Positions 1-18,800 of a DNA stretch of 64,000 nt are shown in pieces. Numbering within the stretch: position 1 is the first letter of the stretch; each line of letters opens with the position of its first letter. Position numbers and translations under genes: made by a program. Location: positions 5,536,583 to 5,600,582 of the forward strand of contig CM063258.1 in NCBI GenBank assembly GCA_032158295.1, in the 5' to 3' direction. The stretch is from Pycnopodia helianthoides. Taxonomy: Eukaryota; Echinodermata; Asteroidea; Forcipulatida; Asteriidae. The notes below the pieces were generated by a model. That model was not told where the DNA came from and ran no database searches. It saw only the letters and a program-made list of their open reading frames with translations.

Positions 1-518
1 GAACAAAACTGAACCACTTGTTTTTAAGCTTCATTTTCTTCATAGCTGGTGTTATCTGATATTTTATTTTGTTGTAGTAGTGTGATGTGATGTGACGGAC
101 CCAGATTTTGTTGTCCTTTTTTTAGCTCGGCTGAAAGGCAGTGAAGGATCTATAACTGGTACGTACTTAATGCACTGCACACTTGCAGATAAGCTGCCTG
201 TAAGATGATATTCTAGGAGGTGTGTTGAAATAGCACCCCCCTCCTTTTGATGACCTGTGGAGTTACCATAGAAATAGAACACAGAGAGAATGCTGAGCTC
301 GATTGTTGTCTGTGTCTGCTGTGCACGCCCTCTATGTCAACTGTGGACATAGAGTATCAATATCATGTGACAGGTCTGTATGGCAAAATTAACCAGATCA
401 ACCAATGGGAAAGCTGGAATTTGCTATACAGCTAAAATGGCAGCGCGCATGACTTGCCTCAAAGCAGATATGCATTGATAAGCACACATAGCATTCTCTG
501 AGTTCTATTTCTATGGGA

Positions 519-1475
519 GTTACAGATTGCAAGGAGCTTTCGGTTACAAATTGATTGATGTCTGATGAAAAAAATAACAGCTACCTTTTCACCAGGCAGA
601 CATAAAAAGGTCCGAGTCCAGATCAATGCCTGAAATTTCTCATCCCTGGTATATATTCACAACTTCAGTTGTGCCAGTGTACGAAACCAGTGAATAGTTC
701 TAAACGGTTGGTCAACTCACTGGAAAATGATACCCAGAGTAGCCCCACCAGTCTCATCCAAGACCGCTGGGATGGGCTGATGAGCTTGTACAAATTCATG
801 TTCAGGATGTGGTGATGCATGATGGGAATGATTGTACTGCAGCCGGAGCAATAAGCACAATCACAACATGTACACACACGATTATGATAGAAGCAGGGAG
901 GCTCCATGGATAATGTAAACGATCTTATTAGAAAAGTAAGAAGAATATGGCGATCAAGCCCTATTTTTGTTACATGGTAAATAATGACAATATTTGGAAT
1001 GGAGCATTACAAAATATTGATAGTCACATCTTTCGAACAGGGGTACTAGGTCAGGGGGAATGGTTCAACGGTCATCCAAGGGCTGCTGGATGAGGCACTG
1101 GTACCAAGCAAAGGTTACTGTGCTCATAATTTTGACCAATTGCCAACAAATATAATCTGTGGATGCTGAAAAATTTGTGGTTGTGAACAAAGAACAGTTT
1201 ATGAGGGCGGGACTTGAACCTGCCCTCCGGATTAACATGCTAGAGGTCACAGGTTCAAACCCACTTTAGTAAAAATTGTCCGTTCCCCTTGTGGTTTATT
1301 TACTTGATACTTTTATCTGAACTCAGACGTTTTTATGTCTGCCTGGTGATATATATATATTTTTTAAACCAGCTATTGTTTTCTTCAGAATAAAGCAGTC
1401 ATGGTCTTTGATTTACTGTCCTAGTTCTCAAGATACTGTTCCTAAAAGCTCCTTGAAATCTGTAACTCCTAGGGT
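519..1475. repeat. Element with long imperfect terminal inverted repeats
   Basis: The left arm (about 519-612) and the reverse complement of the right arm (about 1308-1475) share a segment reading GTTACAGATT, then AAGGAGCTTT, then CACCAGGCAGACATAAAAA. A short tRNA-like segment with a GGTTCAAACCC-type B box lies inside near 1200-1260. No coding potential was seen. Probably a non-autonomous DNA element; the ends are approximate. Confidence 0.5.
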
Positions 1476-1884
1476 TACTAAAATGTGGAAATGACATCAT
1501 TTCAACATGCCTCCTAAATTTGGGTCCTAGTTTCAGAAATAACTCTCACCCCTGATAATGACTGGTGCGTTTATTCTGGATTATCTGACTATAGTTTTAG
1601 CGCTATCGATGATCACAACTTAAGTTGAAAGACGCAAGAGAATAACGCTGACAAATAAATTAATAACAAATACTGACAACAGAAGTCTAGTTTCAAGTTT
1701 AATTGAGACTGGCATTGTTAAGGTCACACTACATGTACACATTGTCATTCAAAATGGCAAATTCCTACGATTATAACATTCAACTCCTTGTCCAAACTCT
1801 ATTGCACATACCTCTATTATTACCTCTTCGTTTTTTAAAAACTGGAATGATACTGCTTCAGAACTGACTCTAATCCAGTCCACA

Positions 1885-2095
1885 TTTGGCAAGGCTGACA
1901 GACACAGTTCATGTATCTTCCAACTCTTGTTTGGGCTTGGATAAGGCCGAGTCCGAATTGGCGGCTATGGCTATGGCTGGATCATCACATCATCATCCAT
2001 TGATGTATAGGGTGTCCTTAGCAACAGCCATAGCGGTAGCAATAGTCGCCAATTCGGATACAGCCTTGGATTGGTGGGCCTGGCCCAGTGATCAG
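1885..2095. repeat. Imperfect palindromic element
   Basis: The motif CGAATTGGCG near 1955 recurs inverted as CGCCAATTCG near 2050, and a GGCTATGGCTATGGCTGG block is mirrored by AGCCATAGCGGTAGC. A related sequence lies near 33990-34105 (GTGGCTATGGCTACAG). It resembles a fold-back miniature element. No gene was recognised. Confidence 0.4.
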
Positions 2096-3410
2096 CATTT
2101 GTTGTTTGGGCCTACAGTCCTCAACCCTCTGCAATAAGACAACTTCTTGAAAGAGGATTTAGGAGGGTTAGGGTTATAGCTTCCTAGACTTGTTCCAAGC
2201 ACCAATGTATTTTTCAACACTGCAAACATACATATAGACACAAATGACAAACAGGGTACAGACTTTTTCCATCCATACACATATAAAGAAGATGTATGGA
2301 CAACATCCAATTTCTCTCTCCGCAATCTCAATTTTGATTCTTGAGTACGATTTGGAGAAGACACAGATAGCTGCGTTAACAAGATCTACTGCCTTTGCTA
2401 GTACTGACATTTAACAAGATTTCAGGACAAAAGGCCAGATTATCCGCTTTTATAGGAAATCAAGGGACGGACTCTAATGTTGACCACATTACATGTACAT
2501 AGTCTGGAATAAGTCTGGCAGACAGACTCCAAATTCAGGTGTTACCCGTACACAATACGTCAGTTCCGCAAGTTAGATTTGAATGGTGTCTGGTTCAATG
2601 CCTTGCTCGGTAGTCACACACTCAACTTGAATTCCTCCGACAAATAACAGTGTTGCTATCTCAACTGTCATGACAGTTTGCAACAAGCTCATTGCACAGC
2701 AAGCTCCAGATTTGCAAAGACCAATACCTTAGTGCCACACCTTTCATGAGAAATATTGCATTATGATGTATGTATTTTGATCAGAAACGTTCATTTTAAA
2801 ATCAGTTACTGAACGAACCAGTTACTATTGACCATTACCGTACCTCATACATATTCATGAGTGAGAGCCTCTTACATAACTATGTAAATGCTTGCCGCTA
2901 CAATTGTGACATAGCAACACTGGATTTAGTCTGTAACGTAATGTTAGACATAGGCATTTGCCCTTGGTCTCCTCCTCAAATTGTACCCCACTGGGATCGC
3001 TGGTACCCCACTGGGACCGCTGGTACCCCACTGGTACTGCTCCCAACACAGCCCGTCTTTCCAGTACTGCTGCTTTAAGTTCACTGGGTTTAGTCTGAGG
3101 AGTTCAAATTGAGCATTCAACTGTGACGGAGCAAAGCATTATAATCAGAAATTAAAATCAAACTCACATATGGCTTAGTGCAATAACATTCTCTTCAGCT
3201 TTACATTAATATCATACCTCACAAATATACTACAAATAAAAAAGCATAAATCAGTAATATAAAATTGAATTCCTCTTTGTACACTTTGTAATCAGCAGAA
3301 GCTATATATAAAAAAAGAATAACTCAATATAATTCACACACATTGTACTTATCTACATGTATACATGTTTATATTGAAATATATGTATTTTGAACCAGTG
3401 ACTATTGACT

Positions 3411-3738
3411 ATTACCATATCTCATACATATTCATAATTGAGAGCCGGATTCTCACTGGTCCATTAAACATCACGGTCCAGATGCTATTTTTGCTGTTTA
3501 CAAAGCGCACGCGCCAGTATTTACACATAGGGTAAATACGCATGCTTAGTAGACAATCGCATGGTGTGACAGAGCTCAATGATGCCAAACTAGAGAGGTA
3601 CGAGGTATAGTAAAACAACATTTCAGGTGGACTATCGATGTTACTAGCTCCCCTTTGCCTCGGGAACTAGTTTGTCAACTTCCAATACCTCAAGGAGCTA
3701 ATATTGACTTCACCCTCTTACTATGTTATATTTGTGTA
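3411..3738. mobile_element. Composite fold-back element, copy 1
   Basis: The first part (about 3411-3613) has inverted ends of the type TTACCATATCTCATACATATT and GAGGTATAGTAA. The second part (about 3615-3738) carries GGAACTAGTTTGTCAACTTCC between two AGCTCC/GGAGCT segments. The same two parts lie side by side in opposite orientation at 34700-35220, so they probably move as one unit. Non-coding. Confidence 0.5.
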
Positions 3739-3911
3739 GGCTATTTACCATCTGCGTAGCTTGCCATGTAAGAGCCAAGCGCACCTTTGCAGAAATTATG
3801 CCATGAAATTAAAACTGAAATAAGCAATATCAAAGTGGTGGGCGATTTACATGCATAGAATTGTGTTGTAACTGTACCTTGCATACAATTTGACGGAGAA
3901 CATTACATCTC

Positions 3912-4193
3912 TTAACACGTTGACTGCCGGTCATATATTCGTAGGGCGTTCCCATTTGCCAAGTGCGGTGCGCATGCGCGCATACCAAATAGGTACTATA
4001 CCAACAAAAAATTGAACATACACATTCTAAGGATGCCATGTCCTCACCACTGCCAGAAGCGTGTTTGTTGCGTGCTCAGTGATGCCAGTGTACAATACAA
4101 AGCCCTTTCAATCTCTACGAGTATACTTGTAGTGGCAGAATCCGTTACACCTGTTAGTACGAATAAACTCATAGGCGGCATTCAACGTGTTAA
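3912..4193. mobile_element. TTAA-flanked miniature element, family D, copy 1
   Basis: About 280 bp, starting TTAACACGTTGACTGCCGG and ending CAACGTGTTAA, so the ends are inverted (AACACGTTGA / CAACGTGTT) and the flanks are TTAA. A second copy with the same internal order lies at 46834-47120. The inside is non-coding. Confidence 0.7.
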
Positions 4194-4514
4194 GGACTTT
4201 TCACACAACAACAAAATCTGTCTTGGACACGGGTCCGACTCGCGTGAAGTTTGACCGACAGGTTCTGATACACAACGTTTCAACCTGCATTGAACCGCAG
4301 AGGGCGCTCGACTTGAAACCGACCTTGCTCAGGAGTAAGATCGAGAGATTTTGACTCGTGTAGAGAATTACATGTGTAGCAAAAAAAGCTGATTACGCGT
4401 CCGGCAGTGAGAAAGTAGAGTAGATTTGAAACCGTCTTTGAATTTCATGAAGTCAACACGGATTGGAATTGTGTAGCTTTTGGCAAAGCTAGGAGCTTGA
4501 CAGTATGAAAAAGC

Positions 4515-4690
4515 CTTTAGATAGCTGGGTGCATTTTCATAGCTCTGCTTAATGGAGAGAACAAAATTGCAGCTAAGCAAAAATGAACGGGATACCAGTC
4601 ACAGATGGTACACGTGACTATTTTGGCTGTTAACCTTATATTGGTAAGCATAGTTTTGTTGTGCTTGGGTAGCTTTATGAAATTGAAAGC
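4515..4690. repeat. Degraded copy of fold-back family E
   Basis: Carries the family's internal phrases GGGATACCAGTCACAGATGG and TTGGTAAGCATAGTTTTG, with diverged ends. Family E is described at 22101-22286. Confidence 0.5.
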
Positions 4691-5044
4691 TGTACTACAC
4701 AATGATCATACCTTACTGTTTGGTGTAAACCAGAATTTTTGTACTCATAGTTTACCTTGAACACTTCAGTAATACCATTTTTTTTTTACATACATGTGTA
4801 CCTCGTTACAAACAGTCAACAACCGCTGCTTTAAGTACAACCCTTTCATATATTAACACAAGAACCATGCAGGGATGTTGAAGTGCTGAATACAGTCTTA
4901 AAGGCACAGTTGTGTACCTCGTGAGAAAAGTATTCCTGAGTCATCAAGTTCTAGGCAGATTGGAAAGACTAGAGAGGCAACATACTTAATGTGAAATGTA
5001 ACATAAGTCATAAGTCGTTTCTCAAAACCAAGGCTTGGGTTCCA

Positions 5045-5646
5045 GCTTGGACTCTGTCTGCTTGCTTGTAAGAAAGCAGCTTGGGCTCTGTCTGCTTGCT
5101 TGTAAGAAAGCAGCTTGGGCTCTTTCTGCTTGCTTGTAGAAGCAGCTTGGCTCTGTCTGTTGCTTGTAAGAAGCAGCTTGGCTCTGTCTGCTTGCTTGTA
5201 GAAAGCAGCTTGGCTCTGTCTGCTTGCTTGAAAGAAAGCGGCTTGGACTCTGTCTGCTTGCTTGTAAGAAAGCAGCTGGGCTCTGTCTGCTTGCTTGAAA
5301 GAAAGCGGCTTGGACTCTGTCTGCTTGCTTGTAAGAAAGCAGCTTGGGCTCTGTCTGCTTGCTTGTAAGAAAGCAGCTTGGACTCTGTCTGCTTGCTTGT
5401 AAGAAAGCAGCTTGGACTCTGTCTGCTTGCTTGTAAGAAAGCAGCTTGGGCTCTGTCTGCTTGCTTGTAAGAAAGCAGCTTGGGCTCTGTCTGCTTGCTT
5501 GTAAGAAAGCAGCTTGGGCTCTGTCTGCTTGCTTGTAAGAAAGCAGCTTGGGCTCTGTCTGCTTGCTGGTAAGAAAGCGGCTTGGGCTCTGTCTGCTTGC
5601 TTGTAAGAAAGCAGCTTGGGCTCTGTCTGCTTGCTTGTAAGAAAGC
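5045..5646. repeat. Tandem array, 34-bp unit, about 18 copies
   Basis: The unit runs CTTGGGCTCTGTCTGCTTGC then TTGTAAGAAAGCAG, 34 bp in all. I count about 18 copies of its CTCTGTCTG core. Units in the left third carry single-base losses (33-bp variants); units on the right are nearly identical, suggesting recent amplification there. Because 34 is not divisible by 3 and the unit has no stop in any minus-strand frame, all three minus frames stay open for 230-260 codons. These frames are by-products, not genes. The flank at 5650-5695 and a dispersed sequence near 52140 contain a similar 'ACTTGGGCTCTGTCAG' phrase, a likely source. Confidence 0.9.
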
Positions 5647-6131
5647 ACACGTTTTCTCAATAACTGACAGAGCCAAAGCCCAAGCCGTGGTTTCGAAAAC
5701 GGCCAATAGACTATCTGTTGAAAGACTTGTTTTCCCACCAGTGTAATTCTAATCACATATTTATTAACACTTGCTAACTTAAGGTCTGTTCCAAACCACA
5801 ATCAAAGAGCCTGATTCATGGTTTTCACAAAGGCCCTTTACATGGTTTTGCAAAGACCCAGGTACACTGTGAAATCAGTTTGAATGTAAGCACCACGTTT
5901 TACTCAAATCTATCAAAACAAGCGTCAACATGGGAATGGTTAAAGACTTTGGGGCTGAGGCAATATGCAGACGTATAGTGTATATCAATGTACTAGTGTC
6001 AATGATAACTAATGCTACATTCTGCACTTTCAAGTAATGTCGACTGAATCATTGATTTGTTAACACTCGCACCAAGAAAAAAAGGTTCAGGGTGGTGGTC
6101 TTGGGAACTCTTGGTGTAAGAGACCTGTGGC

Positions 6132-6266
6132 CGATTTCACAAAGAGATAAGACTAGTCTTATCTGAAGTTGGGACCAGTAACTGGTCTTAACTTAAGACT
6201 AGTCCTATCTCTTAGCATTGCCTAAGACTAGTCCTAAGTTAGGAGGAGTTTTGTGAAATCGACCCC
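6132..6266. mobile_element. Palindromic element, family F, copy 1
   Basis: A fold-back element whose arms contain ACTAGTCCTAAGTTAGGA and whose ends read CGATTTCACAAA / TTTGTGAAATCGACCCC. Fuller copies lie at 12424-12576 and 58751-58909. Non-coding. Confidence 0.65.
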
Positions 6267-6270
6267 AGCA

Positions 6271-6459
6271 GGCTCAACTTCATAGAGCTGCTTTAAAGCA
6301 GAAAATATTGCTTGACAATCTTCTGCTAAGCAGAAATCAGCAGGATACCAGTCACAAATTGAACATGTGACATGGTGGTTTGGCCGGTAACCTTACTCTG
6401 GTAAGCATCATTTTGTTGTGCTTAGCTACTTTTTGTGCTTAGGCAGCTCTATGGCACTG
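6271..6459. mobile_element. Fold-back element, family E
   Basis: Inverted ends TTCATAGAGCTGCTTTAAGC-like and CAGCTCTATG. The inside carries GGATACCAGTCACAAATTG and CTGGTAAGCATCATTTTGTT. It abuts the family F copy on its left. Confidence 0.6.
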
Positions 6460-6631
6460 CTTAACAAAGAATTCTGCACTTACGGCGCCTTGTACAGCGC
6501 TTGATTCTATGGGCTGAAATTCAAGCATTTCCGCGGTAAGCAGTTGGCCATGAAATTGGCGCTAGAATACCCAGCCATGAGAAACTGGGTGGTACTCATT
6601 ATTAGTGCATTGTCTGTGCTTGCAGAAGAAA

Positions 6632-6839
6632 TTAACCCTCCTACTGTCGGACCATCCAAAATCATTCAAAATAAACTATGCCAGCCAGCCTACAGCATGA
6701 TATCATGTAATGAATGTATCTACACAGTATACAGTTCATTCTGTACACAATTGTGCCACCAGACACAACCCGTGCACTCGGCTGGTTTCAAATGGTTGGT
6801 CGGCTCGCTGGAAAATATTACCAAGAATAGGAGGGTTAA
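6632..6839. mobile_element. TTAA-flanked miniature element, family C
   Basis: Starts TTAACCCTCCTACTGTCGG and ends GGAGGGTTAA. The inside shows the family's ACACAGTATACAGTTCATTC and TTCAAATGGTTGGTCGG segments. It underlies most of a 136-codon plus-strand open frame (6544-6954), which is therefore not a gene. Confidence 0.7.
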
Positions 6840-7038
6840 TAAAACATCTCAGTTAATAGAAGCACCTGCGAGTAAATCCCAGGTTCAAGGGGTCCTATTT
6901 GAGTGGGTTACAGCAATGTTTGAAGGAAGCCTTGATTCCCAACACTTGTGGTAACTGGATGGAATTAATTCCTTTTTTAATTTTTTTTTTAGAACCCAAG
7001 CCGGAAGCACCTACATTTAACATCACGGTCACCCCGTG

Positions 7039-15137
<8,099 letters not shown>

Positions 15138-15742
15138 CTTTACAGCGGTTTAAAATGTATTCTTGACTTCAATATGGGTTCAAATCCTCAAGATACCTCC
15201 ATCTTCAGGACACTTCTAACCTTTAGTTACTCATCGTCAACATAAACTATTTAAGATAAGGAGGGCAGACGATTCCATTTTTTAGGTTGACTTCAACACC
15301 TATAATCACATGTTTATCCCTTTTAGTTCTGTATTAAACTAATGATTATAATTAATATCAAAATTGTTAAGTAAATACAATTATGAATAGATTACATATT
15401 GTAATAATAACATTATAATATATTACAACTAATAACATGTTTGTTTGAGTTGTATAAAACACCCCCCTTTTCAAATATAGCATGCCGCAACAAGGTCAGG
15501 GATCAATTATCAACTGGTGAACGTCAACCTCATCGCCGTTAATATTAATATTGGCACGACAAAGCCACGGGTACCACCCACCAGCCACGAGTGGAAATGT
15601 GTGAATGTCTTGTATTGTACGTATGTGAGAAAGTGTAAAAACAATCATTGGCGGACGGCTACGATCTTGCGGAATATTTCGTATTGACAGCTAGATTTGG
15701 TTACATTTATTTGCAACAAGAAGGTGCCTCATATTAACAGCA
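15138..15742. promoter_or_regulatory. Probable bidirectional promoter of ATAT1 and GNL1
   Basis: These 605 bp separate the divergent start codons of ATAT1 (15137, minus) and GNL1 (15743, plus), so both 5' UTRs and promoters must lie here or in unseen upstream exons. An ATTGG (inverted CCAAT) motif is at 15647-15651, within a GC-richer patch (TTGGCGGACGGCTACGATC) about 95 bp before the GNL1 ATG. No clear TATA box was placed. The middle (15300-15450) is AT-rich. Transcription start sites cannot be assigned from sequence alone. Confidence 0.65.
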
Positions 15743-15848
15743 ATGCCAAGGAAAAAACCGTACAGCGGAAAGCAGAAGAAGAAACAGTTGCAGGAGAAAA
15801 GAGACAAAAAGAAAGGGGATGGTTCTTCTTCGGGAAGAACGAACGCAG
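15743..15848 (+). CDS. GNL1: GNL1 coding exon 1
   Basis: Starts at the first ATG after a stop-bearing leader and encodes the Lys-rich MPRKKPYSGKQKKKQLQ, a probable nuclear or nucleolar targeting and RNA-contact segment. The donor is GCAG|GTAAAT; one base carries over, and GCG (Ala) forms with exon 2. Confidence 0.95.
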
Positions 15849-18800
15849 GTAAATATCAAAATACCACAAGTCAACAGAGGGCGCTGCGGTTTGTTGTCAC
15901 TGCAATTCAACATGTGCAGCAGTGCTAGCTAGCTTAATTAGAAATTCATATTGATGATAATTTTGTGTTAATCATTTGTTGCCACATAAAGGTAGTTTAC
16001 ACTATTATTATTATCAATTAGATAATTTTTAGATAAAGCTAAGTATACTATAATGCAAATTCTTGAATCACTAACCAGACAGGGACAGTTTCATTGTTTG
16101 TTTTTTATTTCAAAAAATTGTAATAAATACAAATTTTATTTTATTATTTTCTTGGGGGATGGGGTAGCTTTTGTGTTCTTTGTAACTGTGGTTTTGCTCA
16201 GTACGTAAATATAAGTATGGAGGAAAGAACAAGATAATGGAACCCAAACGTTTAAAAATGTTGACGTGTGTTTATTTGTTGCCATGCCCCACAGCGATTT
16301 CCCATCGTTCTCGCCAGCAGAGCTACGAGCTCAACAGCAGTGAGGAAGAGCAAGGATCAGGGTCCGATGCTGAGCAAAATGCTGGCGCTGGAGTCCTTGA
16401 TGTCAACAAAATTAATCATCAGCCAATCAGAACCGATAAACACGATCCGAACAGGTATGATCGTTATCTCCCTTTTTAGTAATCGTAATCATAATTGTTA
16501 TTATGTTATAATAATATTATGCAGGCTGAATGTTTCATGCATCTTTAAATCAATTTGAGTTTCCACATTATTTTTGATTCTGGTTAAATGGTGTTACGGT
16601 TTCGGTCATTGCCAGGATTCAAACATTTATCCAAAATAAAAGCAGAATTTAAAGTCAAGGAACCTAAACTATTTTTCTTCTCAAAAGGAACTGTTTGTTT
16701 TTATGAGACCTGATAGTAAAATGCAAGTTGCAATAGACGTAAAAAGGCTACTCGTCGCTGTTTGGGAGTGAGTGGTAACAAAGCTTTATATTCAATTGGC
16801 CACCAAAGTCTACTAAAACTGTTTATGTAACAGACAGTTGACGTCAATGACTATATGACACCTATAGTTACCTATTGCATGTTTAATTCAAATCATGTGA
16901 AATATCCTAAACATCTGGCTCTAGGGCCATCGCAGATTTATGTTTTGAAAAATATATAGAGAACAATAAGGAATTTTCACAATATTTGCCAAATGGCTGC
17001 TATTGCTTGTTATTCTTCATAGATTTTCAAAGGACAAATTTTGGACTGCCCTATGATAGCCAAATATCCTTTAAATTCATGACGTACTCAGATGGTGCTG
17101 TGTCAAATTCTATCCAGCAAGTACGTCATTGAGGCACAATCCCATCACCTACCAGTGCAGGCAATCAATTGCAACATAGGCTTGTGATCAATACGCAACC
17201 TAAGTGTACGCTTGCGAGCACTGTGAATAATGATGCACCTTTTAGTCTTCATGCATTCACTTAGTGTTGAAGTTAACCCCAAACCATCCCTAACCCATCA
17301 AACTCCAACAGCATGTTGTTTTAAAGGAACATTACAGAATTGGTTTTGCTAACAAAACAGTTGCTGGCAGTGTAAGCACTTTATGTAATCCACCATATAC
17401 ATAAACTGACAAACCTGTAGAAGTTTGAGATCGATCGGCCATCTGGGTCACGAGAAAATAGTGAAAAACCGATTACACATTTGCATGAAATCATATAGGT
17501 TCAACACATGAATAAAACGTTCACTGAGCGATAAACTACAATCGGAAAATTAGTTTATTCATTTCTCATCAAATATGGCATTTCAGACAGAAATATTTCA
17601 AGGGATGTTTTCTACTATCATCATCATTAGACCGTGTAAGTTTTATGTAAATCTGTGATCAAAAGTATATTTTACAATTACCAATTCTGTAATGTTCCTT
17701 TAAAATTCTGCTGGACTGAACACTGTACTCGGTAAACCGATGATGCTTTACATGGCATCAGGCAGACCAGTCCACCGTAATCAAATCCAACAGTTTAGTT
17801 GTTTAGACGAGCAGAGTATGCTATTCGAAAAAGTTGAGACCACACCGGCTCTTCTCAGAGCCAACACTCCCCCAGAGAGATTTGCACATGGTTGTTACTT
17901 AAGGAACATTACAGAATTGGTAAGAAAAAAACTTGTAAAATATACTTTTGATCACAGATTTAAATAAAACTTACACGGTCTAATGATGGTGATAGTAGAA
18001 AACATCCCTTGAAATATTTCTGTCTGAAATGCCATATTTGATGAGAAATGAATAAACTAATTTTCCGATTGGAGTTTATCGCTCAGTGAACGTTTTATTC
18101 ATTTGTTGAATCGATGCGATTGCATGCAAATGTGTAATCGGTTTTTCACTATTTTCTCGTGACCCAGATGGCCGATCGATCTCAAACTTCTACAGGTTTG
18201 TCAGTTTATGTAGGCCTATATGGTGGATAACATGAAGTGCTTACACTGCCAGCAAATGTTTTGTTAGCAAAAACCAAATCTGTAATGTTCCTTTAATAAA
18301 GTCACTGTTTTTCCAGAGGGACTGGTTCGTAAATAGCAAACAGAACTGTATTGCAAACTTGCTGTTTTGGGGAGAGATATTCTTAAATGTATTGCAAAGA
18401 GTGCTTTCAACAGACACCCAGGTACTGATGACGTCCAATTTAGTTTTGTTTACTACATTACTTATAAGTGCTGTAAAAAGTGCTGTAGGGTACTGCACTT
18501 CCGTCAGTTGAGCAAAGACATAAATCATTTTTTATTTTTTTTTTTTACTTTAGATCAAATTCACCAAAAATCATTAAAATTTGCCAGTAGGGCTTTTAAA
18601 ACCAAAGATAAACACAAAGATTATCAAATCCTGGCTATAACCCTTGATCCTACATTGTAAAGTATCAGGGCTGAATTTTGCGGCGCTGGCCCGAGGCCAG
18701 TGATTTTAGCATCGGGCCAGTAAACTCATGTCCGGACAAGTCCGGCGGTCTTGTGTTTTTGTTCAAGTGTTGCCTTTCAGTCTGATAATACAATTCTGTT

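Larger units (their letters stand above)
1..7038. other. Intergenic region left of ATAT1, repeats only
   Basis: No exon could be supported here on either strand. The open frames are short and fall in repeats. Visible content: inverted-repeat elements near 260-516 and 519-1475, a palindromic element near 1890-2090, a fold-back/composite element at 3411-3738, TTAA elements at 3912-4193 and 6632-6839, a 34-bp tandem array at about 5045-5646, and fold-back elements at 6132-6266 and 6271-6459. The 3' UTR of ATAT1 should lie just below 7039, but I could not fix a polyadenylation site. Confidence 0.7.

Noticed and set aside
5045..5646. Regular repeats that could suggest a CRISPR array
   Set aside because: Units are head-to-tail without unique spacers, and the DNA is eukaryotic.
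4898..5801. Three overlapping minus-strand open frames of 232-259 codons with Gln/Ala/Asp-rich repeats
   Set aside because: They are the three registers of one 34-bp tandem repeat that lacks stops; no start context, splice signals or recognisable protein.
6544..6954. 136-codon plus-strand open frame with a signal-peptide-like start
   Set aside because: Most of it is a family C TTAA element; the hydrophobic start is chance.
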